From the NCBI GenBank assembly GCA_028288165.1, contig JAQBOG010000035.1, positions 1 through 64,000 of the forward strand: a stretch of 64,000 nucleotides of DNA, written 5' to 3'. This DNA comes from Sphingobacteriales bacterium. GTDB taxonomy: Bacteria; Bacteroidota; Bacteroidia; Sphingobacteriales; Sphingobacteriaceae. Positions 23,993 through 33,041 of the stretch are shown here, piece by piece; position 1 is the first letter of the stretch, and each line of letters begins with the position of its first letter. Both the position numbers and the translations under genes were made by a program. Under the pieces are notes generated by a model. The model ran no database searches. It saw nothing but the letters and a program-made list of their open reading frames with translations, and had not been told where the DNA came from.

Positions 23993-26773
23993 ATGAAGAA
24001 ACTACTATACACTTTTATTTTCTCTGTGCTATTTATTCCTTTTACGATGGCACAGCAACGCATGGATAAAAAGATATTGATCAACGGTTTTTATACCGCA
24101 TCCATGGATAAATTGTTGGACTCTATTGCCAGCCAACATCATTTAAAAATAGTCTTTGATAGAGACAAGCTCCAGCAGCATAGCATTTCTGATCATTATT
24201 TTGATGAACCTCTTCCTAATGTTTTGGCGTCAATATGTAAAGCTACTGGCTTTCATTACTGGCTTGAAAGAGACGGAACTATTTACATTATAAAAATACC
24301 AGAAGATTTAGCAGCCTTAAAAAAATCTGAAAGGCTTAAAGTAGCAGCAGGCGTTGTTAAATCTCCCATATCCCGGCAGGAAAAGAATAAGGAACCAATA
24401 GAAAAAGAATCGCATAACATTTCGCCTTTCCGTGTAACAGGAAAAGTGGTTGATGGAGTTACAGGAGAATCCCTTCCGGGAGCGATGGTAAGGGTAGCTT
24501 ATAAAGATCTGGTGGTTACAACTAATGCGGATGGATATTTTACACTATTAAATGTTCCTTCGGATACCTGCACCTTAACTACCACCTACATTGGCTATCA
24601 AACCGACAAAGTGATTTTAAGCTCAGTAAACTATAAAGGCGCCATTTCAATTGGCCTATTTACTTCTAATAATAATTTAGACGAGGTAGTTGTAGTAGGT
24701 AAAAAAAGCAGCGGAGTCATGACCAGTGATACCCGAAGGGTGAGTGTATTGCAAATCTCGCCAGCTAAACTTGCGGAACTGCCTAACATTGGAGAAAAAG
24801 ATATTTTAAGATCCTTTCAGCTAATGCCAGGTATCAGCGGAAGCAATGAATCTTCTTCGGGCGCCTATGTAAGGGGAGGTACTCCAGATCAGAACCTGGT
24901 TTTATTTGATGGATTTACGGTTTATCAGGTAGACCATTTATATGGATTTTTTAGTGCTTTTAATAGTAATGCAGTAAAGGATGTTCAATTGTATAAAGGA
25001 GGATTTTCAGCCAAATATGGCGGCAGATTATCCAGCGTGACTGATATAAGCGGTAAAGAAGGGAACAAAAAGGAGTCGAACATTGGTGGTGATTTAAGTT
25101 TACTTAGTGCAAATATTTATCTGGAAACCCCTATTAAAGATAAATCAACGTTATTATTAGCCTACAGACGTTCTTACCAAGGGCCTCTTTACGATAAGTT
25201 GTTTAATAAATTTAATAATACAACTGCCGCCACTGCCCAGCCTCAAAGTAATAGGCCTGGCGGCCGCGGCGGCTCCAGAGGAGGAGCGGCAGCCGTTAGC
25301 ACACCCGCTTCTTATTTTTATGATTTGAATGCTAAATATACCTATCGGCTTAATGAAAAAGACCTTTTTTCATGGAGTATATATCAGGGAGATGATAACC
25401 TGGATAATAGTAGGAAAATCAATCTTCCCTCATTTCTTAGCGGCAGCGGCAGTGGCCTTAGCCTGAATGATAAAACCACTTATGGCAACTTAGGTTCAAG
25501 TGCCAAGTGGTCTCGCCAATGGGATAATAAGCTTTATTCGAATACATTAGTTAGTTTCTCTACTTATCATAGTGATCGGGATAGAAGCAATACATCAACA
25601 ATAACAGATACTGCCGGTGTAGCACAGGAAATAAGCCGGGGTACTTTTGAAAAGAATAAACTTGAAGACTGGAGTGTAAAATCAGATTGGGAATGGCAAG
25701 GCTTAAATAAGGCAAAACTGCTATTTGGAACGTTCGGCTCCAGTCAAAACATTACTTATGAATATAGCCAGAATGATACCAGCAAATTGATTGACCAGCA
25801 TAATAAAGCACTTACTCTTGGTGGATATGCCGAATTAGAAGTTGATCCTACCAGCCAGCTACATTTTAAATCTGGAATTAGATCTACGTATTATGATCAA
25901 ACCGGAAAGCTTTATTTTGAACCTCGTTTTTCCGGAACTTATTCATTAACCGACCGCTTTACCCTTAAAGCGGCAACGGGCAGGTTTTACCAGTTTGCTA
26001 ACCGCGTGTTACGTGAAGATATTTTGTCAGGAAGCCGGGATTTTTGGGTTCTTGCTGACGGAGATGCCATTCCCGTTGGTACAGCAAACCACTATATAGC
26101 CGGGTTTAGTTATGAAACAAATAAGTTTTTGTTTGATGTAGAGGGCTATTACAAATCGCTAAACGGATTAACGGAATACTCTCAACGGCAAACCGGAAAC
26201 AGAAGAGCGATTAGTTTGGAAGAGCACTTTTACAATGGCAAAGGCTTTACCAGGGGGATTGAATTTCTGTTGCAAAAAAAGACTGGGAAATATACAGGCT
26301 GGCTAAGTTATACCCTTGCGGAAGCAAAAAATCAATTCGACACCTATAGCCCAAATTATTATTACGCCAGTCAGGATACTCGAAATGAGTTTAAATCTAT
26401 CAATATGTACCGCTGGAGAAAATGGGCTTTTTCTGCCACATGGATATATGCAACGGGAAAACCTTATACAGCCCCAGTTGGAAGTTATACCATTGATAAC
26501 CTTACGGGAACCAGTTTGACTTACCTCGCCATAAGCGGAAAAAATTCTGAACGCATGCCTGCCTATCACCGGTTAGATGCTTCAGCTACTTTTGATCTGA
26601 TAAAAATAGACAGCCATAAAACCGGCAGCATCGGACTATCGCTTTTTAATATTTACAATCGCAGCAATACCTGGTACAAAGAATATAATATACAAGATAA
26701 TCAGGTAATCACTTCTGATGTGAAGTACCTGGGTTTTACGCCTAACATAACTTTCAGTTTAAAATGGAAATAA
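23993..26773 (+). CDS. TonB-dependent outer-membrane receptor with STN and carboxypeptidase-like domains
   Basis: This 926-residue protein has a signal peptide (residues 1-20, FTMAQ cleavage). Next come an STN domain (about 33-105), usually associated with anti-sigma/TonB signalling, and a CarboxypepD_reg-like domain (about 145-225; VTGKVVDGVTGESLPGAMVRV). A plug (about 255-370; FQLMPGISGS, YVRGGTPDQNLVLFDGF) and a barrel ending in FSLKWK follow. A Gly-Arg-Ser-rich loop (about 415-430) is low complexity. It imports an unknown ligand with TonB-ExbBD energy. No sigma or anti-sigma gene is adjacent, so the STN domain may be vestigial here. Its stop overlaps DUF4249 by 10 bp. Confidence 0.93.
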   Translation: MKKLLYTFIFSVLFIPFTMAQQRMDKKILINGFYTASMDKLLDSIASQHHLKIVFDRDKLQQHSISDHYFDEPLPNVLASICKATGFHYWLERDGTIYIIKIPEDLAALKKSERLKVAAGVVKSPISRQEKNKEPIEKESHNISPFRVTGKVVDGVTGESLPGAMVRVAYKDLVVTTNADGYFTLLNVPSDTCTLTTTYIGYQTDKVILSSVNYKGAISIGLFTSNNNLDEVVVVGKKSSGVMTSDTRRVSVLQISPAKLAELPNIGEKDILRSFQLMPGISGSNESSSGAYVRGGTPDQNLVLFDGFTVYQVDHLYGFFSAFNSNAVKDVQLYKGGFSAKYGGRLSSVTDISGKEGNKKESNIGGDLSLLSANIYLETPIKDKSTLLLAYRRSYQGPLYDKLFNKFNNTTAATAQPQSNRPGGRGGSRGGAAAVSTPASYFYDLNAKYTYRLNEKDLFSWSIYQGDDNLDNSRKINLPSFLSGSGSGLSLNDKTTYGNLGSSAKWSRQWDNKLYSNTLVSFSTYHSDRDRSNTSTITDTAGVAQEISRGTFEKNKLEDWSVKSDWEWQGLNKAKLLFGTFGSSQNITYEYSQNDTSKLIDQHNKALTLGGYAELEVDPTSQLHFKSGIRSTYYDQTGKLYFEPRFSGTYSLTDRFTLKAATGRFYQFANRVLREDILSGSRDFWVLADGDAIPVGTANHYIAGFSYETNKFLFDVEGYYKSLNGLTEYSQRQTGNRRAISLEEHFYNGKGFTRGIEFLLQKKTGKYTGWLSYTLAEAKNQFDTYSPNYYYASQDTRNEFKSINMYRWRKWAFSATWIYATGKPYTAPVGSYTIDNLTGTSLTYLAISGKNSERMPAYHRLDASATFDLIKIDSHKTGSIGLSLFNIYNRSNTWYKEYNIQDNQVITSDVKYLGFTPNITFSLKWK

Positions 26774-27576
26774 AAAAATACTTCTACTACATGGCAGGTC
26801 TGCTATTGGCTTTCACATCTTGCAAAAAAGACAGTAAAGATATTTCATATAGTGATAGGCCGGTAATTGAGGCTTATCTAACACCAGGCACTCCTGTGCT
26901 GGTGAAGGTAAATATGCAGAAAGGATTATTGGATACTGCGTCCTATGGATTTCCGATTTCAGATTTGAAAATCAGCTTATCTGACGGTATTAATACAGTA
27001 TCACTCAAAGAAAACAAACCTGGAAATTATATATGGGATGATCCTCTTTTTGTTACTGATGGCAAAACATATAAACTAAGCTTTACTTATCTAGATGAAT
27101 TAGTGTCTGCACAAACTATTGTTCCTGATAAACCATTAAGTTTAGAGGTTTCAAATACAGCTCTGGTAATACCAATATTTGTTTTTGGATCTACCTCACA
27201 AACAGCTGCTATTCCGGTACAGCTAAGTTGGAATAACAACAATAACCAGTATCATTTACTTGTTTTTAAGAACCAGGATGCTTATCCATCAAAGGTGAGC
27301 AGAGGAGGATTTGGAAATTTAGATGATACATATCATGATACGGAACAAAGCGTTGGACAGGTCTCAACTTATCAAATCCAACCAATGGCATTCAGATACA
27401 CAGGCCATTACAAAGTATTTTTATATACCATCAATAAAGAATATTCTGATGTGTTAAATACGAATGGCGGTTCTTCCCTCAACCTAACTAATCCTGTAAC
27501 CAATATAGTAAATGGCTTGGGAATCTTTACTGCAATGCAGGCCGATTCTGTCAATTTAAATGTTTATGAACAGTAA
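26764..27576 (+). CDS. DUF4249-family outer-membrane lipoprotein
   Basis: These 270 residues carry a lipoprotein signal with Cys at about residue 20 (LLLAFTSCKK) and a beta-rich body with YSDRPVIEAYLTPGTPVLVKV at the start, the usual DUF4249 pattern. In Bacteroidota this family is encoded directly after TonB receptors with STN or carboxypeptidase-like domains and is thought to be their surface partner. The 10-bp overlap with the receptor supports coupling. Confidence 0.85.
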   Translation: MEIKKYFYYMAGLLLAFTSCKKDSKDISYSDRPVIEAYLTPGTPVLVKVNMQKGLLDTASYGFPISDLKISLSDGINTVSLKENKPGNYIWDDPLFVTDGKTYKLSFTYLDELVSAQTIVPDKPLSLEVSNTALVIPIFVFGSTSQTAAIPVQLSWNNNNNQYHLLVFKNQDAYPSKVSRGGFGNLDDTYHDTEQSVGQVSTYQIQPMAFRYTGHYKVFLYTINKEYSDVLNTNGGSSLNLTNPVTNIVNGLGIFTAMQADSVNLNVYEQ

Positions 27577-27622
27577 GTATAGCAGTCTTTCAAATCACTT
27601 ATACATTAATTCAACAAATTAT

Positions 27623-28318
27623 ATGAAATCTTTACAAAAACACAGCACCCGGAATGCTTTCTTTATATTGTTAGTAGGTTTTGGCATGTTGACCATAACC
27701 TCTTGCTTAAAGAATAACGATACTAGTGTATTTTCTGCAGTAAGTTTGGTTCATGCATCACCAGGCCTGCAGGGCATCGATTTTTTTTATAATGGTAGTA
27801 GGGTTAATGGAGATACGGCTATTAATTATATGGATACTATTCCGTATCAAATCATAAATTCAGGTATATCAGCTGTAGCAATAAAGAGGTACATTTCCAG
27901 CGTAACCTACATGAACCAAAACATTAACTTTGAAGGAGGTAAGTATTATTCTTTATTTATTATCGGCAAGCCAGATTCAGTATCTTGGTTGCTAACGCAA
28001 GACAATTCTGATGCACCTGCTTCAGGTAAAGCCAAATTGAGATTTCTTAATTTAAGTCCGGATGCACCATCTCTAGACTTTAAATTAAATGGTACAAATA
28101 CCTTATTTACCAATCAGGCTTACAAAACATATACTGATTATAAATCTGTTGACCCGGCAGATTATACAATCGGTATTTATGAATCTGGCAAAACTTCAGC
28201 GCTTTCACAACAGACACTTAAAATTGTAGCAGGAAGATCTTATACTGTTTGGGCGAAAGGATTGATTAGCACTCCTGTAGATTCATTGAAATTAGGAACG
28301 CAGGTTTTTACCGATTAA
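27623..28318 (+). CDS. DUF4397-domain lipoprotein
   Basis: I place the start at ATG 27623 because the following segment (MKSLQKHSTRNAFFILLVGF) is a proper lipoprotein signal ending at TSC. An earlier in-frame ATG at 27560 would put 21 polar residues before it and overlap the DUF4249 gene. The 231-residue product has two DUF4397 modules, each with VHASPGLQGIDFFYNGSR or FLNLSPDAPSLDFKLNGT, a beta-sandwich found in exported proteins of unknown role. It is the third gene of the receptor operon and is followed by a terminator. Confidence 0.82.
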   Translation: MKSLQKHSTRNAFFILLVGFGMLTITSCLKNNDTSVFSAVSLVHASPGLQGIDFFYNGSRVNGDTAINYMDTIPYQIINSGISAVAIKRYISSVTYMNQNINFEGGKYYSLFIIGKPDSVSWLLTQDNSDAPASGKAKLRFLNLSPDAPSLDFKLNGTNTLFTNQAYKTYTDYKSVDPADYTIGIYESGKTSALSQQTLKIVAGRSYTVWAKGLISTPVDSLKLGTQVFTD

Positions 28319-28322
28319 GTGG

Positions 28323-28362
28323 CTGATTCATGCGGCAAATGCAAATTTTCCGCATGAATCAG
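28323..28362 (+). terminator. Intrinsic terminator of the receptor operon
   Basis: CTGATTCATGCGG (28323-28335) and CCGCATGAATCAG (28350-28362) are perfect complements with a 14-base loop, followed by TTTATT. It starts 5 bp after the DUF4397 stop. Confidence 0.75.
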
Positions 28363-28949
28363 TTTATTAAAAAAGCACTTCATTAGGTTTTAAAAACAAT
28401 TTATTTCTTCTTCAGTTTCTTCAATTCCTTTTGCAATCTTTTGTCAGATCTCTAAGATCTTCCACCATTTCCCTTTGGGCTTCTCTTTCAAAATTTAGGT
28501 AAGACCCTGGTCTAACTGGAATTATATAACTAAAACTATATAGACCTCACCGTGGTTTTAAAAATCAAATATTTAACGCCTTATAACCTAAGTTCAATAG
28601 CGTTCAAATTAATCTCCAAACTCTAAAGACATTAATCATTAGTTCTTATTTTCCGCTATAATTAACAGGTCTGGAAGATTGTGGCTTAAACAAATGAACT
28701 TCATTACCTCCAGGTACTCCAAACTTCGTTTATTAGTTTAAGACTTTATAATTGACTAAGTAAAACATATTTCGGAACACAAACGCAACTCGTCATTTCG
28801 ACCTTAGGAGAAATCTGGTAAGTTCGGAGGAAAAGCAGGGCCGTTAAAGTCGATTTTGTTTTAAAAAAAAGAACTTATTAAGCCATGATTTTTGTCAATT
28901 TCTACCTTAGATTTAGTTAATATTAATTTTAGTATTTTAAACTACACAT
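28363..28949. other. Intergenic region, no gene recognised
   Basis: It is AT-rich and non-coding. Near 28791-28820 there is GTCATTTCGACC..AGGAGAAATC, which resembles an interspersed motif I associate with Sphingobacteriaceae genomes (memory only). No promoter of the TTG/TAnnTTTG type could be placed with correct spacing for the next gene. Confidence 0.3.
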
Positions 28950-29975
28950 ATGATTAATCGTCGTAAATTCTTATCAGTCAGCAGTATTGCAGGAGCTTCT
29001 GTTTTACTGGCGAAAGATTCCTTTGCAGGTTTACCAGCTTTAGAAACTTTCATCATAACCGGCAATCCGATTGTTATATCTACCTGGGATTTCGGAATTG
29101 CAGCAAATGCGGCTGCATGGGAAGTTTTAAAAAAGAATGGTCGGGCGCTAGATGCGGTGGAACAAGGTGTTCATGTTCCGGAGGCTGATCCGAAAAATCG
29201 CTCTGTAGGTTATGGTGGAAATCCGGATAGGGATGGAAAAGTAACGCTGGATGCTTGCATAATGGATGAATTTGGTAATTGTGGGAGCGTAGCTGCTTTA
29301 GAACATATTATGCATCCTATTTCTGTAGCGAGGAAGGTAATGGAGAAAACTCCGCACGTGATGTTGGTAGGTGAGGGAGCTCTGCAATTTGCATTGGAAC
29401 AAGGGTTTCAAAAAATAAATCTGTTAACCAAAGAATCAGAAGAGGCCTGGAAGAAGTGGCTGAAGACGGCTAAATATGAACCAGTAATAAACATTGAAAA
29501 TAAATCTTTTTCTCCTAAAAAGCTTCCGGGAAATCAATATAATCATGATACCATCGGCATGCTGGCGATGGATGCAAAAGGCAATTTATCAGGTGCATGT
29601 ACTACCAGCGGAATGGCGTATAAAATGCATGGTCGTGTTGGCGATTCACCCATAATTGGTGCTGGTTTATATGTGGATAATGAAATTGGAGGAGCAACAT
29701 CTACTGGAGTAGGTGAAGAAGTGATCCGTAATGTGGGCAGCTTTTTAGTGGTAGAATTAATGCGTCAGGGCTACCCTCCGGAAGAGGCTTGTAAAGAAGC
29801 GGTTATGCGGATCATAAAAAGAAAACCCGATACAGCAAAAGAAATTCAGGTTGGCTTTTTAGCGTTAAACAAAAAAGGTGAGTATGGGGCTTATGCTATT
29901 CAACAAGGGTTTAGCTATGCGGTTTGCAATGCCGCAAACCAGGAGTTGCTGGTAAAGGGGAAAAGTTATTATTAA
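28950..29975 (+). CDS. Glycosylasparaginase-type N-terminal-nucleophile hydrolase
   Basis: This 341-residue protein has an export signal with RRKFLS (possible Tat) up to about residue 27. The Ntn-hydrolase precursor is cut before the Thr in QYNHDTIGMLAMDAKGNLSGA, giving alpha and beta chains. GRVGDSPIIGAGLYVDNEIG and STGVGEE are the substrate-binding motifs of the glycosylasparaginase branch rather than of plain asparaginase. It releases GlcNAc from the Asn of N-glycoproteins in the periplasm. This heads a locus of GlcNAc/mannose-releasing enzymes (28.9-40.4 kb), which fits N-glycan breakdown. Confidence 0.9.
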   Translation: MINRRKFLSVSSIAGASVLLAKDSFAGLPALETFIITGNPIVISTWDFGIAANAAAWEVLKKNGRALDAVEQGVHVPEADPKNRSVGYGGNPDRDGKVTLDACIMDEFGNCGSVAALEHIMHPISVARKVMEKTPHVMLVGEGALQFALEQGFQKINLLTKESEEAWKKWLKTAKYEPVINIENKSFSPKKLPGNQYNHDTIGMLAMDAKGNLSGACTTSGMAYKMHGRVGDSPIIGAGLYVDNEIGGATSTGVGEEVIRNVGSFLVVELMRQGYPPEEACKEAVMRIIKRKPDTAKEIQVGFLALNKKGEYGAYAIQQGFSYAVCNAANQELLVKGKSYY

Positions 29976-30175
29976 TGTTTTATCGCCACTCTGTCCTTGA
30001 AGTTTAACAGGGCTCTAAGGGTTACAAATAAAGAAGAGTCTCCGACTCGCCAAAGCAGAATTTGTGGAGATCCCCTGACGCAAAACTAGCTAAATAATAA
30101 TCATATTCATTTATTAAGCAGTTTCAGATAATTATACTCAAATGGTTTTAACTTTATAAACCAATAAAATCTGTA

Positions 30176-32134
30176 ATGAAGAAAATAGCCTATCTGGTGC
30201 TAATATTAATTTCCTTTGAAACCTTTGCTCAGCAGAAACCAATTCGATTGATAGTGCGAGGAGACGATATGGGTTATTCTCATTCTGGAAATGAAGCACT
30301 TATTAAATCATATAAAGAGGGTATAGAAACATCCATAGAAGTACTTGTGCCTTCGCCGTGGTTTCCGGAAGCGGTAAAAATGCTGAATGAAAATCCTGGA
30401 GTTGATGTAGGTATCCACCTGGCGCTTACCAGTGAGTGGGATAATATAAAATGGCGACCGCTCTCTGATTGCCCAAGTCTTAAAAATAGTGATGGCTACT
30501 TTTTCCCGATGATTTATCCCAATAAAAACTATCCCCAACAGGCTTTATTGGAGAATAAGTGGACGATTAAAGATATTGAAAAGGAGTTTCGGGCGCAAAT
30601 TGAATTGGCTTTAAAAAGGCTTCCGCAGGTCAGCCACATTTCCTCACATATGAACTGCACGAACATGAACGAGGAGGTAAAAGTTCTTACGAAAAAATTA
30701 GCAAAAGAGTATAAAATTAAAGTTGATCCGGAAACAGACTACCAGGGAATTGTTGGTTACAATGGGCCATCTAAAACATCTGAAGAGAAAATAAATAGTT
30801 TTTTGAAAATGATTGATAAACTGGAATCGGGTAAAACGTATGTTTTTATTGATCATCCGGGTATAAATAATGAGGAGTTACAGGCAGTTCATCATATTGG
30901 TTATGAGAATGTGTCAATTGATAGACAAGGAGTTACTGATGTGTTTACCAATAAACGGGTTAAGGATTACATTAAACAAAAAGGAATACAGTTAATTGGT
31001 TATAAAGATTTAGTTCCAGCCGAAAACACAACCGGATACAAAGTCCTGTTTAATTTGTATTCTCCGGATTTATCATCAAAAAGTGCGATTTATATAACAG
31101 GTGGGTCAGCTCAACTTGGAAACTGGAATCCCGATAAGGTAAAAATGGGTTACAAAGGAAATCATACCTGGAGTAAGGAGATTACTGTCGATAAAAACCT
31201 GTCGATAGAATACAAATATACCCTTGGTGCTTGGGAACATGAAGGGGCGGATGCAAGAGGAATGGCCCTGCCGAATTTTAATGCACTGATTTCCAAAGAT
31301 ACCATCATTAAAGATTCGGTTAGTTTTTGGACGAAAGGAAAGAGAAAAATTATGGTGAAAGGAAGAATAACCGGCAAATTGAAATTCCATCCGGCAATGA
31401 AATGGGAGGGTTTGAAAGATAGAGATGTTACTGTTTGGCTTCCCGACGGATATGAGAAAAATGCGAATAAACGGTATGCAGTGCTTTATCTGCAGGATGG
31501 CCAAAACCTTTTTGACGCGTCTAAAAGCTCATTTGGTGTAGAATGGGGAATTGACGAATCGGTTGATAGTTTGATAAAAATTAGAGCGATCCCTCCGGTT
31601 ATTGTAGTGGGTATAAATAACACGGCCGATCGCTCAAAGGAATATGCTCCTGGCGAAATGGGAACCGCGTACATGAATTTTGTAGTAGAAAAACTAAAAC
31701 CGTTTATCGACAAAACTTATAGAACTATGCCAGACAGTAAGCATACGATTGTAGGCGGTTCATCATCTGGCGGACTGATTTCATTTATGCTCACTTGGCA
31801 ATACCCAGACGTTTTCGCTAAAGCCATTTGTATGTCTCCTGCATTAAAAATATCCGATTTGGACTATGTTAAAGTAGTTAATGAGGATAATAGAGAACGG
31901 AAGAATGTGTTTTTTTACCTCGACAATGGTGGATTCGGACTTGAATCTGAGTTAAGGCCCGGCATAGACGAAATGATTGCCGCTCTAAACGCAAAGGGCT
32001 ACCAGGAAGGCAAAGATTTCGTTTTTATTGTCGCTCCCGAAGCCCATCATTTCGAAGCCGCTTGGGCTAAGAGATTTCCAGAAGCATTGAAGATAGTTTT
32101 AGGTGCCGGGTTGGGTAGGTTAGGTAGGTTGTGA
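30176..32134 (+). CDS. ChbG/YdjC deacetylase - CBM20 - esterase fusion
   Basis: This exported 652-residue protein joins three domains. Residues about 22-285 are ChbG/YdjC-like, with RGDDMGYSHSGNEA (Asp30-Asp31), VGIHLALTSEW and SHISSHMN as metal ligands for N-acetyl removal. Residues about 288-375 resemble a CBM20 starch-binding domain (VLFNLYSPDLSSKSAIYITG, LGNWNPDKV, WSKEITV). Residues about 380-645 form an esterase D-like hydrolase with GSSSG (Ser530), and AHH near 624 as the His. The last residues run into a heptamer repeat, which supplies the stop codon. Probable role: deacetylation and deesterification of glycans outside the cell. Confidence 0.85.
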   Translation: MKKIAYLVLILISFETFAQQKPIRLIVRGDDMGYSHSGNEALIKSYKEGIETSIEVLVPSPWFPEAVKMLNENPGVDVGIHLALTSEWDNIKWRPLSDCPSLKNSDGYFFPMIYPNKNYPQQALLENKWTIKDIEKEFRAQIELALKRLPQVSHISSHMNCTNMNEEVKVLTKKLAKEYKIKVDPETDYQGIVGYNGPSKTSEEKINSFLKMIDKLESGKTYVFIDHPGINNEELQAVHHIGYENVSIDRQGVTDVFTNKRVKDYIKQKGIQLIGYKDLVPAENTTGYKVLFNLYSPDLSSKSAIYITGGSAQLGNWNPDKVKMGYKGNHTWSKEITVDKNLSIEYKYTLGAWEHEGADARGMALPNFNALISKDTIIKDSVSFWTKGKRKIMVKGRITGKLKFHPAMKWEGLKDRDVTVWLPDGYEKNANKRYAVLYLQDGQNLFDASKSSFGVEWGIDESVDSLIKIRAIPPVIVVGINNTADRSKEYAPGEMGTAYMNFVVEKLKPFIDKTYRTMPDSKHTIVGGSSSGGLISFMLTWQYPDVFAKAICMSPALKISDLDYVKVVNEDNRERKNVFFYLDNGGFGLESELRPGIDEMIAALNAKGYQEGKDFVFIVAPEAHHFEAAWAKRFPEALKIVLGAGLGRLGRL

Positions 32135-32239
32135 GTTGTGGGTTGTGGGTTGTGGGTTGTGGGTTGTGGGTTGTGAGTTGTGGGTTGTGAGTTGTTGGTT
32201 GTGAATTGTAGGTTGAAAGTTGAAAGTTGTGAATTGTCG
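32128..32239. repeat. Heptanucleotide tandem array (GTTGTGG)n
   Basis: Sixteen consecutive 7-base units are readable. Most are GTTGTGG or GTTGTGA, with later units diverging to GTTGAAA and ATTGTCG. The first unit contains the TGA stop of the upstream fusion gene. A second small repeat (CTGATAGCTGATA-type) follows at about 32249-32277. Confidence 0.9.
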
Positions 32240-32287
32240 CTGCTAGAGGCTGATAGCTGATACCTGATAGCTGATAACTAAAAAAGC

Positions 32288-32995
32288 TCACAGCTCAAGA
32301 TCCCACCACACCCTGGCCTTCTCATTAAAATCATTTAAACTACCATAATTAGAAAGTGAGTTAGTAATGTTAACATAGTTCAATTCAAATTCATTTTGTG
32401 GGTAAGGCAACTTTCTCGGAATTTTCCCGGGAGAATTACCCGGTCCGTTGATGGTATTCGGGTTTGGAATTAATTTGGGATAACCAGTTCGTCTCCAATT
32501 TGCCCAAGCTTCATCTGCATCAAACAAAAAACCAAGAACTCAGTATTTATCTTTTCGATAGACGCTCCTTTACTTGATTAGCCGGATTAACGAGTGGATT
32601 TTTATTCAAATAGCTTGTTATCTGTACATTATTAATATTAGGTTGGTAGGCAATTGCCAAAGAGACTGCATATGAGAAGCAATTCCTCTTTTGTAATGTG
32701 ATTTTGCATCACCTGGTATAAAATCACGCAGCACTGCTTCTGCCAACAAAAATTCTACTTGAGCATATTGAAAATTAAAGAAAGGAAGATCATCCTAGTG
32801 AAAAATCAGGTAATTTATGCGAACGGTCATCGACGGATCTGTTGTTTTGAGGCTCCAACCAACATAACGGGTAGTATCTGTAGAAATTACATTTCCCCGT
32901 GGTCCGTTGTGAACGGCACCATAGATGGATAATCAAGGACCCCCTGTGCTCTTCATGTAATCTACCAATGCTCATTGTATTACAGCTTACCATTT
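32288..32995 (-). pseudogene. Decayed SusD/RagB-family lipoprotein gene
   Basis: The C-terminal frame (32288-32527) ends DADEAWANWRRTGYPKLIPN ... VWWD as in SusD-like_2 proteins. Upstream, in other frames, NFQYAQVEFLLAEAVLRDF and DAKSHYKRGI are the conserved TPR-like helices of the family. Frameshifts and stops separate the pieces, and the N-terminal lipobox and the SusC partner are missing. The neighbouring enzymes once probably belonged to a polysaccharide utilisation locus. Confidence 0.8.
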
Positions 32996-33041
32996 TAGTG
33001 TTTTATTGGTAACTTGATGTAACTATATAAACCAACATCTT

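Noticed and set aside
32128-32239. Heptamer array as a phase-variation switch of the fusion gene
   Set aside because: The first unit already contains the stop codon, so changes in unit number cannot alter the protein frame upstream.
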